Part shown: positions 1 through 8,429 of the stretch, piece by piece
Layout of the letters: every line of letters starts with the position of its first letter
Position numbering within the stretch: the first letter of the stretch is position 1
Assembly (NCBI GenBank): GCA_036785705.1
Contig: JAWUZG010000032.1
Coordinates: 12,914,001 to 12,978,000 of the forward strand
Length of the DNA: 64,000 bases
Direction: 5' to 3'
From: Acanthornis magna
Taxonomy: Eukaryota > Chordata > Aves > Passeriformes > Acanthizidae
The notes under the pieces: generated by a model
Told to the model about the DNA's origin: nothing
The model's database searches: none
Seen by the model: only the letters and a program-made list of their open reading frames with translations
Made by a program: the position numbers and the translations under genes

Positions 1-3000
1 TTAGAAGCTTTGTCAGAAACATAAAAGCTCATGACAACTCAATAGAATGAAATTTTTTTTATATCAATCTCTGATTCCAGGAAGAGAAAGGAAAGCAAAA
101 GGAAAAAATAACAGATGTACAAGTAGTTAAAATTCATACAGCTCTAAATGAAAGTGAAAACTGGACTCTACAAACAGGAATTTTAAAATTTTATGCCAAA
201 ATGTGATGTCAAACAGCATAAAAAGCACAGGGGTTTTTTTTTCTCTGCCAGTCCCCTCTAGCTGAAATCCTAGCTATTTTTCTTCCTTGCCCTATTAGAC
301 TTTCTTCAATGTCTCTGTTCTTCCAAAAGAAACACACAGAAGACGTGTTCTTAAGGAAAATATACACTCTCTTTTTGTTCTCACAGTCTTTTCACATAAT
401 TTAACACCTCTTAACTATTACTGTAACAAAAATTAGAACCGTTGGCAAGCACAAAATTTTCAGATCTTAAGCACTAGTATTATTTTCTAGAAAATTAGAA
501 GCAGCATTACCCTCAACCTCACCCTTCACCAACTACCCCCAACTTCACTTAGTCCCATGCTACTTACTCCCAGCAGCATGGGAATACACAAAATACTGCT
601 ACAACAGCTATCTGGACTAACACACAAATCTTTATTACCTCTGAAATAGACCTAGGTGCTTATATTTTCATTCTGCTTGACTCTGCAGCATAAGTCAGCA
701 TCAAAATCACAATGAATGAAGCAAAAGAATTATGATTCGACCTAGACTCTTTAGTAGAATTTGCAATACATAATGCAGTTATTTGCCACCAGTGTTTTAG
801 ACATCAAGTAAAATATGCCCTTATTCTAGTGCCCCAAATACTGTGCACACCAAAACATTCTCTGAAAAATTGTTGGTTACCCCCCACACCATGCTAACAG
901 TCAACATGCTTAACTATCAGGTTGACTGTAAATAGGTTTCAGAAATACACATTTCCACAAAAGGACATTTAACAACAAAATCTACATCAGTCCTATGTAA
1001 ACCTACACCTGTATTCCAGGATGTGAGAGCTCAGTCTTACTAACACCAGCAACTACCCCGCTCTAACTATCCTGCTATGTAACATATTACCCAAAACAAG
1101 CTCCAAATTAAATTATAGTAATTGTTGCACTACATCAGCTCATCAATCTAACAGAGTACCATGTACCACCAGCTACTGCCTTATCACTTTAAACTTAGGA
1201 ATTGCAATGAAGTGAAAGCAGTTTTCTCTGAAGAATTCTCATACCCTTTTTTCTTTTTTGGGGGGGGTGGGGGAAATGGGGGGGCTCTGGGGAGACAGGG
1301 CAGAGACAACAAATAACAGGAAGGGGAGAATTGGAGAACTAACCATTTTCCCCCAAACAGATTTATTTCTTGTATACTTTCTTATTCTGCTTGAGCTAAA
1401 ACTATATGGATATTTAACCACTATTTCCAATCAGAATGCCTAGTATTTTACTGTGAGATTACTTTCTCTAATTAAATAAATCTATATGAAACCAGCCATC
1501 CCAAGAACACATTATCTTTCAACTATTTAATGTTTTTAATAGGTGTGAGGCCAGAGCAGATAAACTCAAGCCCTGTATGAACAGTCTGCTGGAAGCTTAT
1601 CACATGAGAAGGTATGAGCAGAAGCAGCATTTTTATTCTTATGGACTAAGATGCTCAGCTATGCCTGTTACTGTTAAATTACCTGTACCTGTTTGCTTTT
1701 CTTAAACTTGCTCATAATGTTTTGTAGGTTTTGTTGAGTTTGGGGTTGAGTTTGGGGTTTTTTTAAACAAAAGTTACACTTTAGAAACTTGATATGCCTC
1801 TTCATCTTCATATCTCTCATTAGTGTTTCTTAGTCCCAGTTTGAAAGAACTAGCACAAAACAGTTGACTTGGCCAATCCTCTTGATTATCTGTGGAACAA
1901 ACGCATTGTGCTTCCCACAACAAACAAGGGTTTCCCCATATCAAAATATAATAGTTTGAACAAAGAGCTTTTAACTTCACTGAAGTTCTCAACTATGGGA
2001 ATAGTCTGTAGAACAGCAGCACTTGACTTTGAGAACTCAGAGGAGATCATTTAAGTTGCTATATGTCCAACAGAAGCACTGTTAATGAGACCAAAAATCT
2101 GGCTAGGGATAACAATCAGAATACTTAGGTTTTCTTAGCCACAGTGACAAGACTTTCAGAACACCTTCCAAAATATTGTATAGACTTTCCCCAAAATACT
2201 GTTAATAAAAACTAGGTGATAATGCAACTCTCTGATTCAACTCAAGTTTTAATTTTGCTTCCTATTTCTTTAAATACCTTCACAGAACAAGCTGTCCTGA
2301 AGAACCAAACCACTTACTATCTGATTACCTTTTAAGAAACATAATTTCTAAATAGTAACCACACTTCTGCCTAGAAGACTTAACTATTATACGAACAAAG
2401 AAACACAGTATCAATGTACTTAGTGTCCCAGTCCCACAGATACTCTGTATTTTCATGTAGTTTTGCACAACAAAAAAAAAACAGTGGAATGGGCTGAAAA
2501 CAAGGTTTTGTAATTTTCACTTGAAATCACATTTAATAATTGTGGGCTGGGGAAGAGAAAGGCACAAATGTCAGCAAAAGAGTCATCAACAGTTCCTGAG
2601 ATGAAGACATACTGCATATTAAACCCATTAGGCCATCCTATTTGGTGGGAAGTCCCTGCCTTCTCCCTCCTCAACCACCACCAATGTGAATAAAATTGTA
2701 CTTCAACAGAGAAAATAACAATTACATGAATATTCTGGACAAGAAAGTTTACAGAATAGTTCTGATCATAGGCACTATGATGCTTGTACCATAGAAGACG
2801 TTAAAACATTAAAAAAAAAAAATCAAACCTCAACATTCTCTATGGTAGATCCAAATTGTCAAAGTGAATCTCAACAGTTGGCTTCATTCAGCTGAAGTCT
2901 ACTTTGCTCCCAAAAGAAGCAAACATAAAACATTCTCCAACCCCTCCACACCCACTCCTATCATCTCCCTCATGGTGGTGGCAAGACCCATGACGTAGCA

Positions 3001-5959
3001 CACAAAAAGAGCTGAGCCATCTGAAAATTATTCCTGTACTGTTCATTTTTCAGACAGTTCAGCTGCCTTATCCAACTAACCACACATTTGGATGAGCACT
3101 CGTGCCTACACAAAGGACGTAGCAGAAACGCACAGCTTTTATCCACAGCATACAATTAGAGCAGCTACACCCATAGGGAAACTGCAACATGAAAAAAACA
3201 ATTACCCTGGAGTCAAATGATGCAACAAAGCTTGCTCGTGTAACAAAGGCCCTAACAAAGGTGTTTTAAAGCCAAAAAATGCAATACAGCACTTAAACAC
3301 CTTATCCGCAATCCATAAACAATTCACGCATCTGCCTTGCTCTGCTAAAATGAGCTGTTAACTCTTAAAATTCCCCAGTTTCTGTCCCCCATAGTGAGAA
3401 ATCTTCAATCTTTCAAAAAGAGAGAAAAACAGCTATCTTACAATTCACAAGTTTTCACAACAAAAGAGAACACAAAAAATCCTGAGATCTGTTACTGAAG
3501 AGTCCCATCATCCCTGACAGACCTACGCTGAATGTGCTTTACCAGGGACTCAATTCTCACAAGGTCTTAGGTTATAGCACAAATAGAAATCTTAATACTA
3601 GCAATATTAGAATGAGATTAGCACTCTGAAATAAGAGCCTACACTATCAAAGCCATATTCAAGTGATTTATACCACACACGGTGACTGTAGAAAAATATA
3701 ATATAGAAATAGTGAAAATCAATAAAAATTACTTAAAAACATAGCATAAGTATAATAGCATTTCTGAACTCATGTATTTTCCTGTAGTATTACAAGCATG
3801 CACAGCATGGTATTAGCTTATTTAAGAAAATGAAACATTTATTTTCACTGGCCAAACAGAAAAATGAAAGTATTTGCAAGACAAAAATTGCACCCGATTT
3901 AACATTATTTGCACAAATTAAGGTACAGAAATAATACATCAAGGGCTGTGAATTCCAGTCTAATAACAAAGACTGGAAAGTCAAAAAAGTTGACTTTAAT
4001 AAAAATTCTTAAATAAATGCTTTCAAAATGAGGACAAAATCAGAAACATCATAATCGCTTGAAAATGTATACATATATATAAAATGAATGATTTATTATA
4101 AATATAGGTATAATAAAAGGTATGATTTTGCACACAACGAAAGAGAATCTGGGGATTAAATTGCACCCCAGCTACACAGAGCCCTTATTCCCTCCCAGGG
4201 TAAAAGTCAGATGTCTAACACTACAGGTAATTTTATTTCTTAGCCTCCTCTCACTTGAGACCTTTCTACAAAGTTTAGTGAAAGCTCAAGGCATTCATGT
4301 CTGAGAATCAGTACCAAAACATGGCAAAACATGCCATCTTCAGAAAGAAGAGTCAGCATCATAAAGCTGGAAAAATTTTAAATTAAAAAAAAAGGAACAG
4401 AATGTTGGCTCATCATCATTCTCTATCTCAAAAGCTAAGAATCCTTTGGTTTGAGATAAATAAGTTTTTGTTTAATGAAACAAGACACAGTGAAAATCTC
4501 TTCTTTTGTACAAAATGTAACTGTCACGCTGCAAATACACTTCCGTGCCAGCTCTCACATGCCTAAAATGTCAAGCAATACAAAGTTCACACAGCTTTGA
4601 CAATTGAAGCAAGAACAAACACAGGATGAAGAGAAGCATCAAGAACAAAGTAGCAATTTCACACACACATCCCAATATCTAGGTAGGGACAAGGTGGAAA
4701 AGCGCCTAGAAATGTCTATTAGGACGTTTAAGGAAACTTTGTTATGAAAAGAAGACTAGGAAAAGAGAAAGGACCTAGTCAGCATCACCTCTCCAAATAT
4801 AAGTATCCAGCGTCAAGTCCAAGTTTTGAGGAAGTGCATCTTATATCATTACATACCTATACTGACTAAATTGGTATTTACCTGCATTCCACAAATAAAC
4901 AAACTTTCTTGGAAAGGGTCTGAATAAATTTATTTCTCACCAAAAATGTCTTTTTCCTCACTTTTTCCTTCTTCACATCCTTTTATATTCTGACTATATA
5001 GAAGAAACTGAAAAACATGCTACACTAAGACTGTACCTCCAATTCTTTATCATTTATAGGATAAAAGAGAAAGATTATTATTAAGTTCTACCAAACAATT
5101 CCTACCATTGTTTGAAATGGGTAAAATTGCCTCACAGCCTTACAAATAAACAAGTAAATAAGAATAGCATCTTATTTTAAAAAGTGCAAGAATATCATAC
5201 ACTTTGAAATTCCCAGGTGAGTTTCTTCATATTTGATTTCAAGAAAGTTCGAAACTACTGGTACGTATTTGTATGTTTTCCACAAGTTAATTGGTATCAA
5301 TTCTTCTGCACCATACACATGAAAGTGCCTGTGCCATTGCAACTCTTGCCACAGAAAAAAAACAATTTTGTAAGTGAACCTGTTCTAACTACAATAAAGA
5401 CCTGTGATTCATACTGCAACATTCTTTATAGAATTAAAATAATGTATATGGTGACAGTCTTTATTGAAGGCATTACAGATGGAAACTGTTCTGTCTCCTT
5501 TTGCGTAAGTTCAAAAGTCCTCAACATATCTATGTTCCAGAAGTACTGGAGTTCAGAACTACTATAAGCAACCAGCAAGGGAAATCTCTCTTTGATGAGC
5601 ATCACAAACAGGGCTCAGTCTTCCTCTTAAATCGTACTCAGAAATTCAGAGACTAAATTATACAATAGTACACCTGCAATGAAAACAATGCTAGCAACAA
5701 GTTGCTAATAGACACAAATCAGACACCTTAATTGCTGTTTTCCCAACTGCTGTAGTTCACAACATGTTAGGGGAAAAAAAAAAATCCAGGCCCCTCTCTG
5801 ACAGCCAGAGCTATGTCACTGCAACTAACACTTTGTTTTATCACTGAGATGAAAAGTACACACTACAAAATTTTTAAAAAGAGCAAAAAAAAAATCAACC
5901 TAAGTCAAATTTGTGATGCGACCCCGGCAAGCCCAGTTACTTCCACGCACCAGATACAA
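1..5959. other. PHIP intron 4, AT-rich non-coding part
   Basis: I see no PHIP exon, RNA gene or clear transposon here. The DNA is AT-rich with short homopolymers, for example a G-rich run at 1260-1284 and short A runs. The next PHIP exon in this direction must lie beyond position 1. Scattered short open frames on both strands show no recognisable protein. Confidence 0.6.
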
Positions 5960-6244
5960 AGAACTCAAAGCCGCATAACACACCTCGCAGGCGGCACAGG
6001 CCGGGGGCAGCACGAGGGGCACCCCACAGCAGCCCGGTGCCGCTGCGGAGCCCAGGCCGGGCCGGGCCGGGCGAGCGGCGGGGCAGAGCCGCGGCCGGGC
6101 CGCAGCCATTGTGTGCGCGCGCGGGCGGCCGGCCCAGAGCGCCCCCGCACGGCCGCGCGCGCTCCGGCACCCGCCGCCGCTGGCCCCGCCCCGCTCGGCG
6201 CCGCGCCGCGCGCGCGGCTGTGGCGCCCGCCCGCACCGCGGCCG

Positions 6245-6252
6245 TGACGTCG
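6245..6252. promoter_or_regulatory. CRE-like site TGACGTCG
   Basis: TGACGTCG lies in the GC-rich context CCGTGACGTCGCGG, within the small CpG peak in PHIP intron 4. It is one base from the palindromic CREB/ATF consensus TGACGTCA. Function is inferred only; no transcription start nearby can be shown from the sequence. Confidence 0.35.
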
Positions 6253-6393
6253 CGGAGCGAGCGCGGCCGGGCCCGGCGCGCGCGTTGTTATTGACCCCGC
6301 TCGGGCGGGCGGGCACCGGCCGGACCCCGGCCCGAGCCCGCCCCGGGACACTGAGAGGGAGCGAAGGGAGGGACAGGGGCTGTTATAAAAATT

Positions 6394-6446
6394 AAAAAAA
6401 AAAAAAAAAAAAAAATCCAAAGTTTTGTTGGTTTTTTCCTAAGTTG

Positions 6447-6481
<35 letters not shown>
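6394..6481. repeat. A22 and T31 homopolymers facing each other
   Basis: A run of 22 A (6394-6415) is followed 35 bp later by a run of 31 T (6451-6481). The two tracts are complementary and could form a hairpin. They sit in PHIP intron 4, about 110 bp downstream of the exon 4 donor, and interrupt the CpG island. Homopolymer lengths this long are prone to sequencing error. Confidence 0.9.
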
Positions 6482-6483
<2 letters not shown>

Positions 6484-6591
6484 GGGAAATTCAATTTTTT
6501 TACCAGGCTGCTCAGAGAGAGTGAGGGAGGGGGAAAAACAACTTTGCCCGCCGCAGCGCTCTCTCCTGTTAGCAGCGCCTGCTCCTCTTAC

Positions 6592-6651
6592 CAGGTTCTC
6601 GTAGCTCCGGGGATGCTCCTTGCCCGTCCAGTCCGTGCGCTTGGGCAGCAG
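6592..6651 (-). CDS. PHIP: PHIP coding exon 4
   Basis: The 60-nt exon encodes [20 protein letters not shown]. It has a CTCCCTTAG acceptor and a CTG|GTAAGAGG donor. Compared with the human sequence as I remember it ([20 protein letters not shown]), the changes are conservative. Both ends are phase 0. Confidence 0.92.
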
Positions 6652-7235
6652 CTAAGGGAGGGAAGAGAGGGCGCCCCGTGAGCGGCTCCCCCTCCCCCGA
6701 GGAGCCCCCCGGCAGCGCCCGGGATGGGGCGGGGGAAGCGGGAGAGCGAGGGAAGGGGGAGGGAGGCCGCAGGCGGGGCGAGTGCCGGGTGCACGGCGCC
6801 GCTCTTACCTCTTTCTCCGCCACTTCTCGGATCAGGACCTGCAGCAACAACAAAAGCGGGGCATGAGAAAAGGTTTCAAAAAGACAGAAAAAGAGAGAAG
6901 GAGGACGAGGCGGCGAGCGCGCCGCCCGATCAGCCGCCCTGCCCGGCCGCCCCCTCCCCGCCAGGCCCGGCGGCGCCATCCATCCATCCCTCCATCCACC
7001 CATCCCTCCTCCATCCCCTACCTGAGCCGCTTGCTGGCACGGTCCGTCCTCCAAAAAGCGAGCGATGAGGAAGTAGAGCTCTGCGGGGAGAGGAGAGGCC
7101 GTCAGGGCTGGAGCTCGCCTCTTCCCCGCAGGCTTCCCTTTCTTCCCCCTGCCCGCCGCCCCTCTCCGGCTCCCCCGGCCACCACTCACCCGCTCGCAGC
7201 TCCGCCGTGTGCCGGCTGCCGCCGTCCCCGGACAT
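6592..7235 (-). CDS. PHIP: PHIP N-terminal part (coding exons 1-4, gene continues beyond left edge)
   Basis: PHIP (DCAF14, formerly BRWD2) is a large nuclear protein. In known orthologues it has an N-terminal helical region, WD40 repeats that dock on DDB1-CUL4, a cryptic Tudor fold and two bromodomains that read modified histones. Only the first 65 residues are here. Joining 7235-7190, 7080-7022, 6838-6809 and 6651-6592 gives one open frame with GT-AG junctions. The core [17 protein letters not shown] followed by [10 protein letters not shown] and then [10 protein letters not shown] matches PHIP as I know it. This is the LisH-like start shared by the BRWD family. The ATG at 7235 sits in a good context (CTCGCCATGT) and leads directly into the conserved core. 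Introns 1-3 are only 109, 183 and 157 bp. Exon 5, which should begin VKYYRHL, was not found down to position 1, so intron 4 is longer than 6.5 kb. WD40 and bromodomain exons lie outside the window. BRWD1 and BRWD3 are related, but the sequence and the HMGN3 neighbour favour PHIP. Confidence 0.93.
6809..6838 (-). CDS. PHIP: PHIP coding exon 3 (30-nt microexon)
   Basis: The exon encodes exactly ten residues, [10 protein letters not shown]. It is flanked by a TTGTTGCTGCAG acceptor and a GAG|GTAAGAG donor. Both junctions are phase 0, so skipping it would delete ten residues without a frameshift. Confidence 0.92.
6976..7018. repeat. Imperfect (CATC)n tract in PHIP intron 2
   Basis: Repeats of CATC and CCTC interrupted by single-base changes fill about 43 bp immediately downstream of the exon 2 donor on the minus strand. 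They are intronic and have no coding effect. Confidence 0.7.
7022..7080 (-). CDS. PHIP: PHIP coding exon 2
   Basis: This exon is 59 nt. The acceptor is CCCCGCAG|AGCTC and the donor is GCTCAG|GTAGGG. Together with the G from exon 1 it encodes 20 residues starting [17 protein letters not shown], the conserved LisH-like helix of the PHIP/BRWD family. It leaves the frame in phase 0. Confidence 0.93.
7190..7235 (-). CDS. PHIP: PHIP coding exon 1
   Basis: The exon encodes residues 1-15, [15 protein letters not shown], plus the first base of a split Glu codon. It ends at a GCGG|GTGAGT donor. The sequence before the conserved ELYFLIARF core is GC-rich and differs from the mammalian start I remember (MSCERKGLSELRS), so orthology rests on the following exons. 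The 5' UTR extends to higher coordinates; the transcription start cannot be placed from sequence alone. Confidence 0.88.
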
Positions 7236-7250
7236 GGCGAGGCGAAAACC

Positions 7251-7287
7251 GGGGAGGGGAGGGGGGGGGAAAGGGGGAGAAGGGGGG
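7251..7287 (+). promoter_or_regulatory. G-run cluster (possible G-quadruplex) just upstream of the PHIP ATG
   Basis: Runs of 4, 4, 9, 5 and 6 G on the plus strand are separated by one to four bases, which satisfies the usual four-run quadruplex pattern. The cluster starts 16 bp upstream of the PHIP start codon. It is on the template strand, so PHIP mRNA would carry C-runs here. Folding is inferred, not shown. Confidence 0.55.
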
Positions 7288-7400
7288 TTGCCCGGGCCGC
7301 GCTCCCGCGGCAGCGTCGGGTCCCAGCGAAACGCGCCCGCCCGGTCGCTGTCACTGCTCGTTCACCGGGGAGAGTCTCGGCTCCACCATTCAACCCACGG

Positions 7401-7433
7401 GCAGCAGCAGCAGCAGGAGGAGGAGGAGGAGGA
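7401..7433. repeat. (CAG)5-(AGG)n trinucleotide array in the PHIP 5' region
   Basis: Five CAG units run directly into about five AGG units. On the PHIP strand this reads as CCT repeats followed by CTG repeats. It lies about 170-200 bp upstream of the ATG and is 5' UTR if transcription starts further upstream. Confidence 0.8.
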
Positions 7434-7462
7434 AACAACAACTCGCAGCCGCCCGCCGCCAA

Positions 7463-7484
7463 CGCCGCCGCCGCCGCCGCCGCC
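7463..7484. repeat. GCC trinucleotide array in the PHIP 5' region
   Basis: About seven GCC units lie in the PHIP promoter/5' UTR, close to the CAG/AGG array. Together they form a triplet-rich patch upstream of the ATG. Confidence 0.75.
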
Positions 7485-7917
7485 AGCCAGCCAACGCGAG
7501 GGAGCGCGATCCCTCCGCCCGGAGAAAGAGTCCCCTCCTCCTCCGCGCCCCCTCCTCAGCCCCCACGGCCCCGCGCACCGCCCCTTCCCCCCGCGCCCCC
7601 CTCCCAGTCCCCGGCTGTGCCTGGCGGGGGCGGCCAGGCGGGGAAGGAAGGGGGGAGCCGGGCTCTCCTGCCCCCGGCTGCCGCCCCGCCGCCGCGGCGG
7701 CCCCCGGCGCTGCCCGGCGCTGGAGGAGAGATAGGGGCGAGCGCTAGGTGTTTATTAGCGGGAAGGCGGGCGGGCTGTGGCAGAAGATGTCGGCGGGGTG
7801 GGCGGGAAGGCGGCGGGCGGGCGGCTGAAAGGCGCTTTCTCTGCACGGTGCCGGAGCGCGGAGGGATACGACGCACGAGGAGGAGGAGGGGCTGCGGCGG
7901 CGGCGGGGCAGCGGCGA

Positions 7918-7941
7918 CTCGCGGCGGCGGCGGCGGCGGCG
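7918..7941. repeat. CGG trinucleotide array in the PHIP CpG island
   Basis: At least seven uninterrupted CGG units lie in the distal part of the island, about 690 bp upstream of the PHIP ATG. An AGG-rich patch lies at about 7878-7888. Confidence 0.75.
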
Positions 7942-8340
7942 CTGGAAGTTCCCGAGTTCCAGCGTCGCAGGAATGGGAAGCGAGCGAAGCCAAAATGCCC
8001 CCGGGGAGCGCGGCCCCGCTGGGGAGGCCCGGCACTTCCACAACCCCCGCTCGCAGCGGCTCCCCCGTAGCCCAGCCCGCTCCCTCGGAGCCAGCCGGGG
8101 ACCTCGGGGCGCTGCCAGGGGCTTTGGCATCTGCGCGTAAGTGCCACAGTGTCACGCGTTGTTGGTTCTTATTCTTGCAACATCGTGCCCGGGTTCCTGC
8201 CGTGGGTCTGGAGCGGGGGGAAATCCCAGCAAGCCCCAAACAAGCCGAAAGCCGCTTTTCTCCGTTGATCGGCGGGGCTACCCTGGCGGCTCCGCCTGGG
8301 GGTGAAGAGCTCGCAGGGCGCTCGCTTTGGAACTTCCCTT

Positions 8341-8428
8341 TAAAAAAAAAAAAAAAAAAGAAAAAAGAAAAAAAGAAAAAAAAACCAAAACAAACACCAA
8401 AAAAAACCAAACAAAAAACCCCCCACAG
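8341..8428. repeat. A-rich low-complexity tract
   Basis: About 88 bp are almost pure A with scattered G and C, ending in a C run. The tract marks the abrupt right border of the PHIP CpG island. No source element can be recognised in front of it, so it is described as low complexity rather than a retroposon tail. Confidence 0.75.
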
Positions 8429-8429
8429 C

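Larger units (their letters stand above)
5960..8330. promoter_or_regulatory. CpG island covering the PHIP promoter and exons 1-4
   Basis: GC content and CpG density rise sharply at about 5960 and fall at about 8330, with AT-rich DNA on either side. The island contains PHIP exons 1-4. It has two parts separated by an A/T homopolymer block at 6380-6500: a short peak at about 5980-6360 inside PHIP intron 4, and the main peak at about 6540-8330. No TATA box is evident, which is usual for a housekeeping CpG-island promoter. Borders are estimated by eye. Confidence 0.85.

Noticed and set aside
1..6500. Search for PHIP exon 5 (expected to start VKYYRHL)
   Set aside because: No matching sequence was seen on the minus strand, so the exon is placed beyond the left edge.
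6569..7462. Minus-strand open frame of 297 codons across PHIP exons 2-4
   Set aside because: It contains true PHIP pieces but runs through introns with clear GT-AG borders. The spliced reading is correct.
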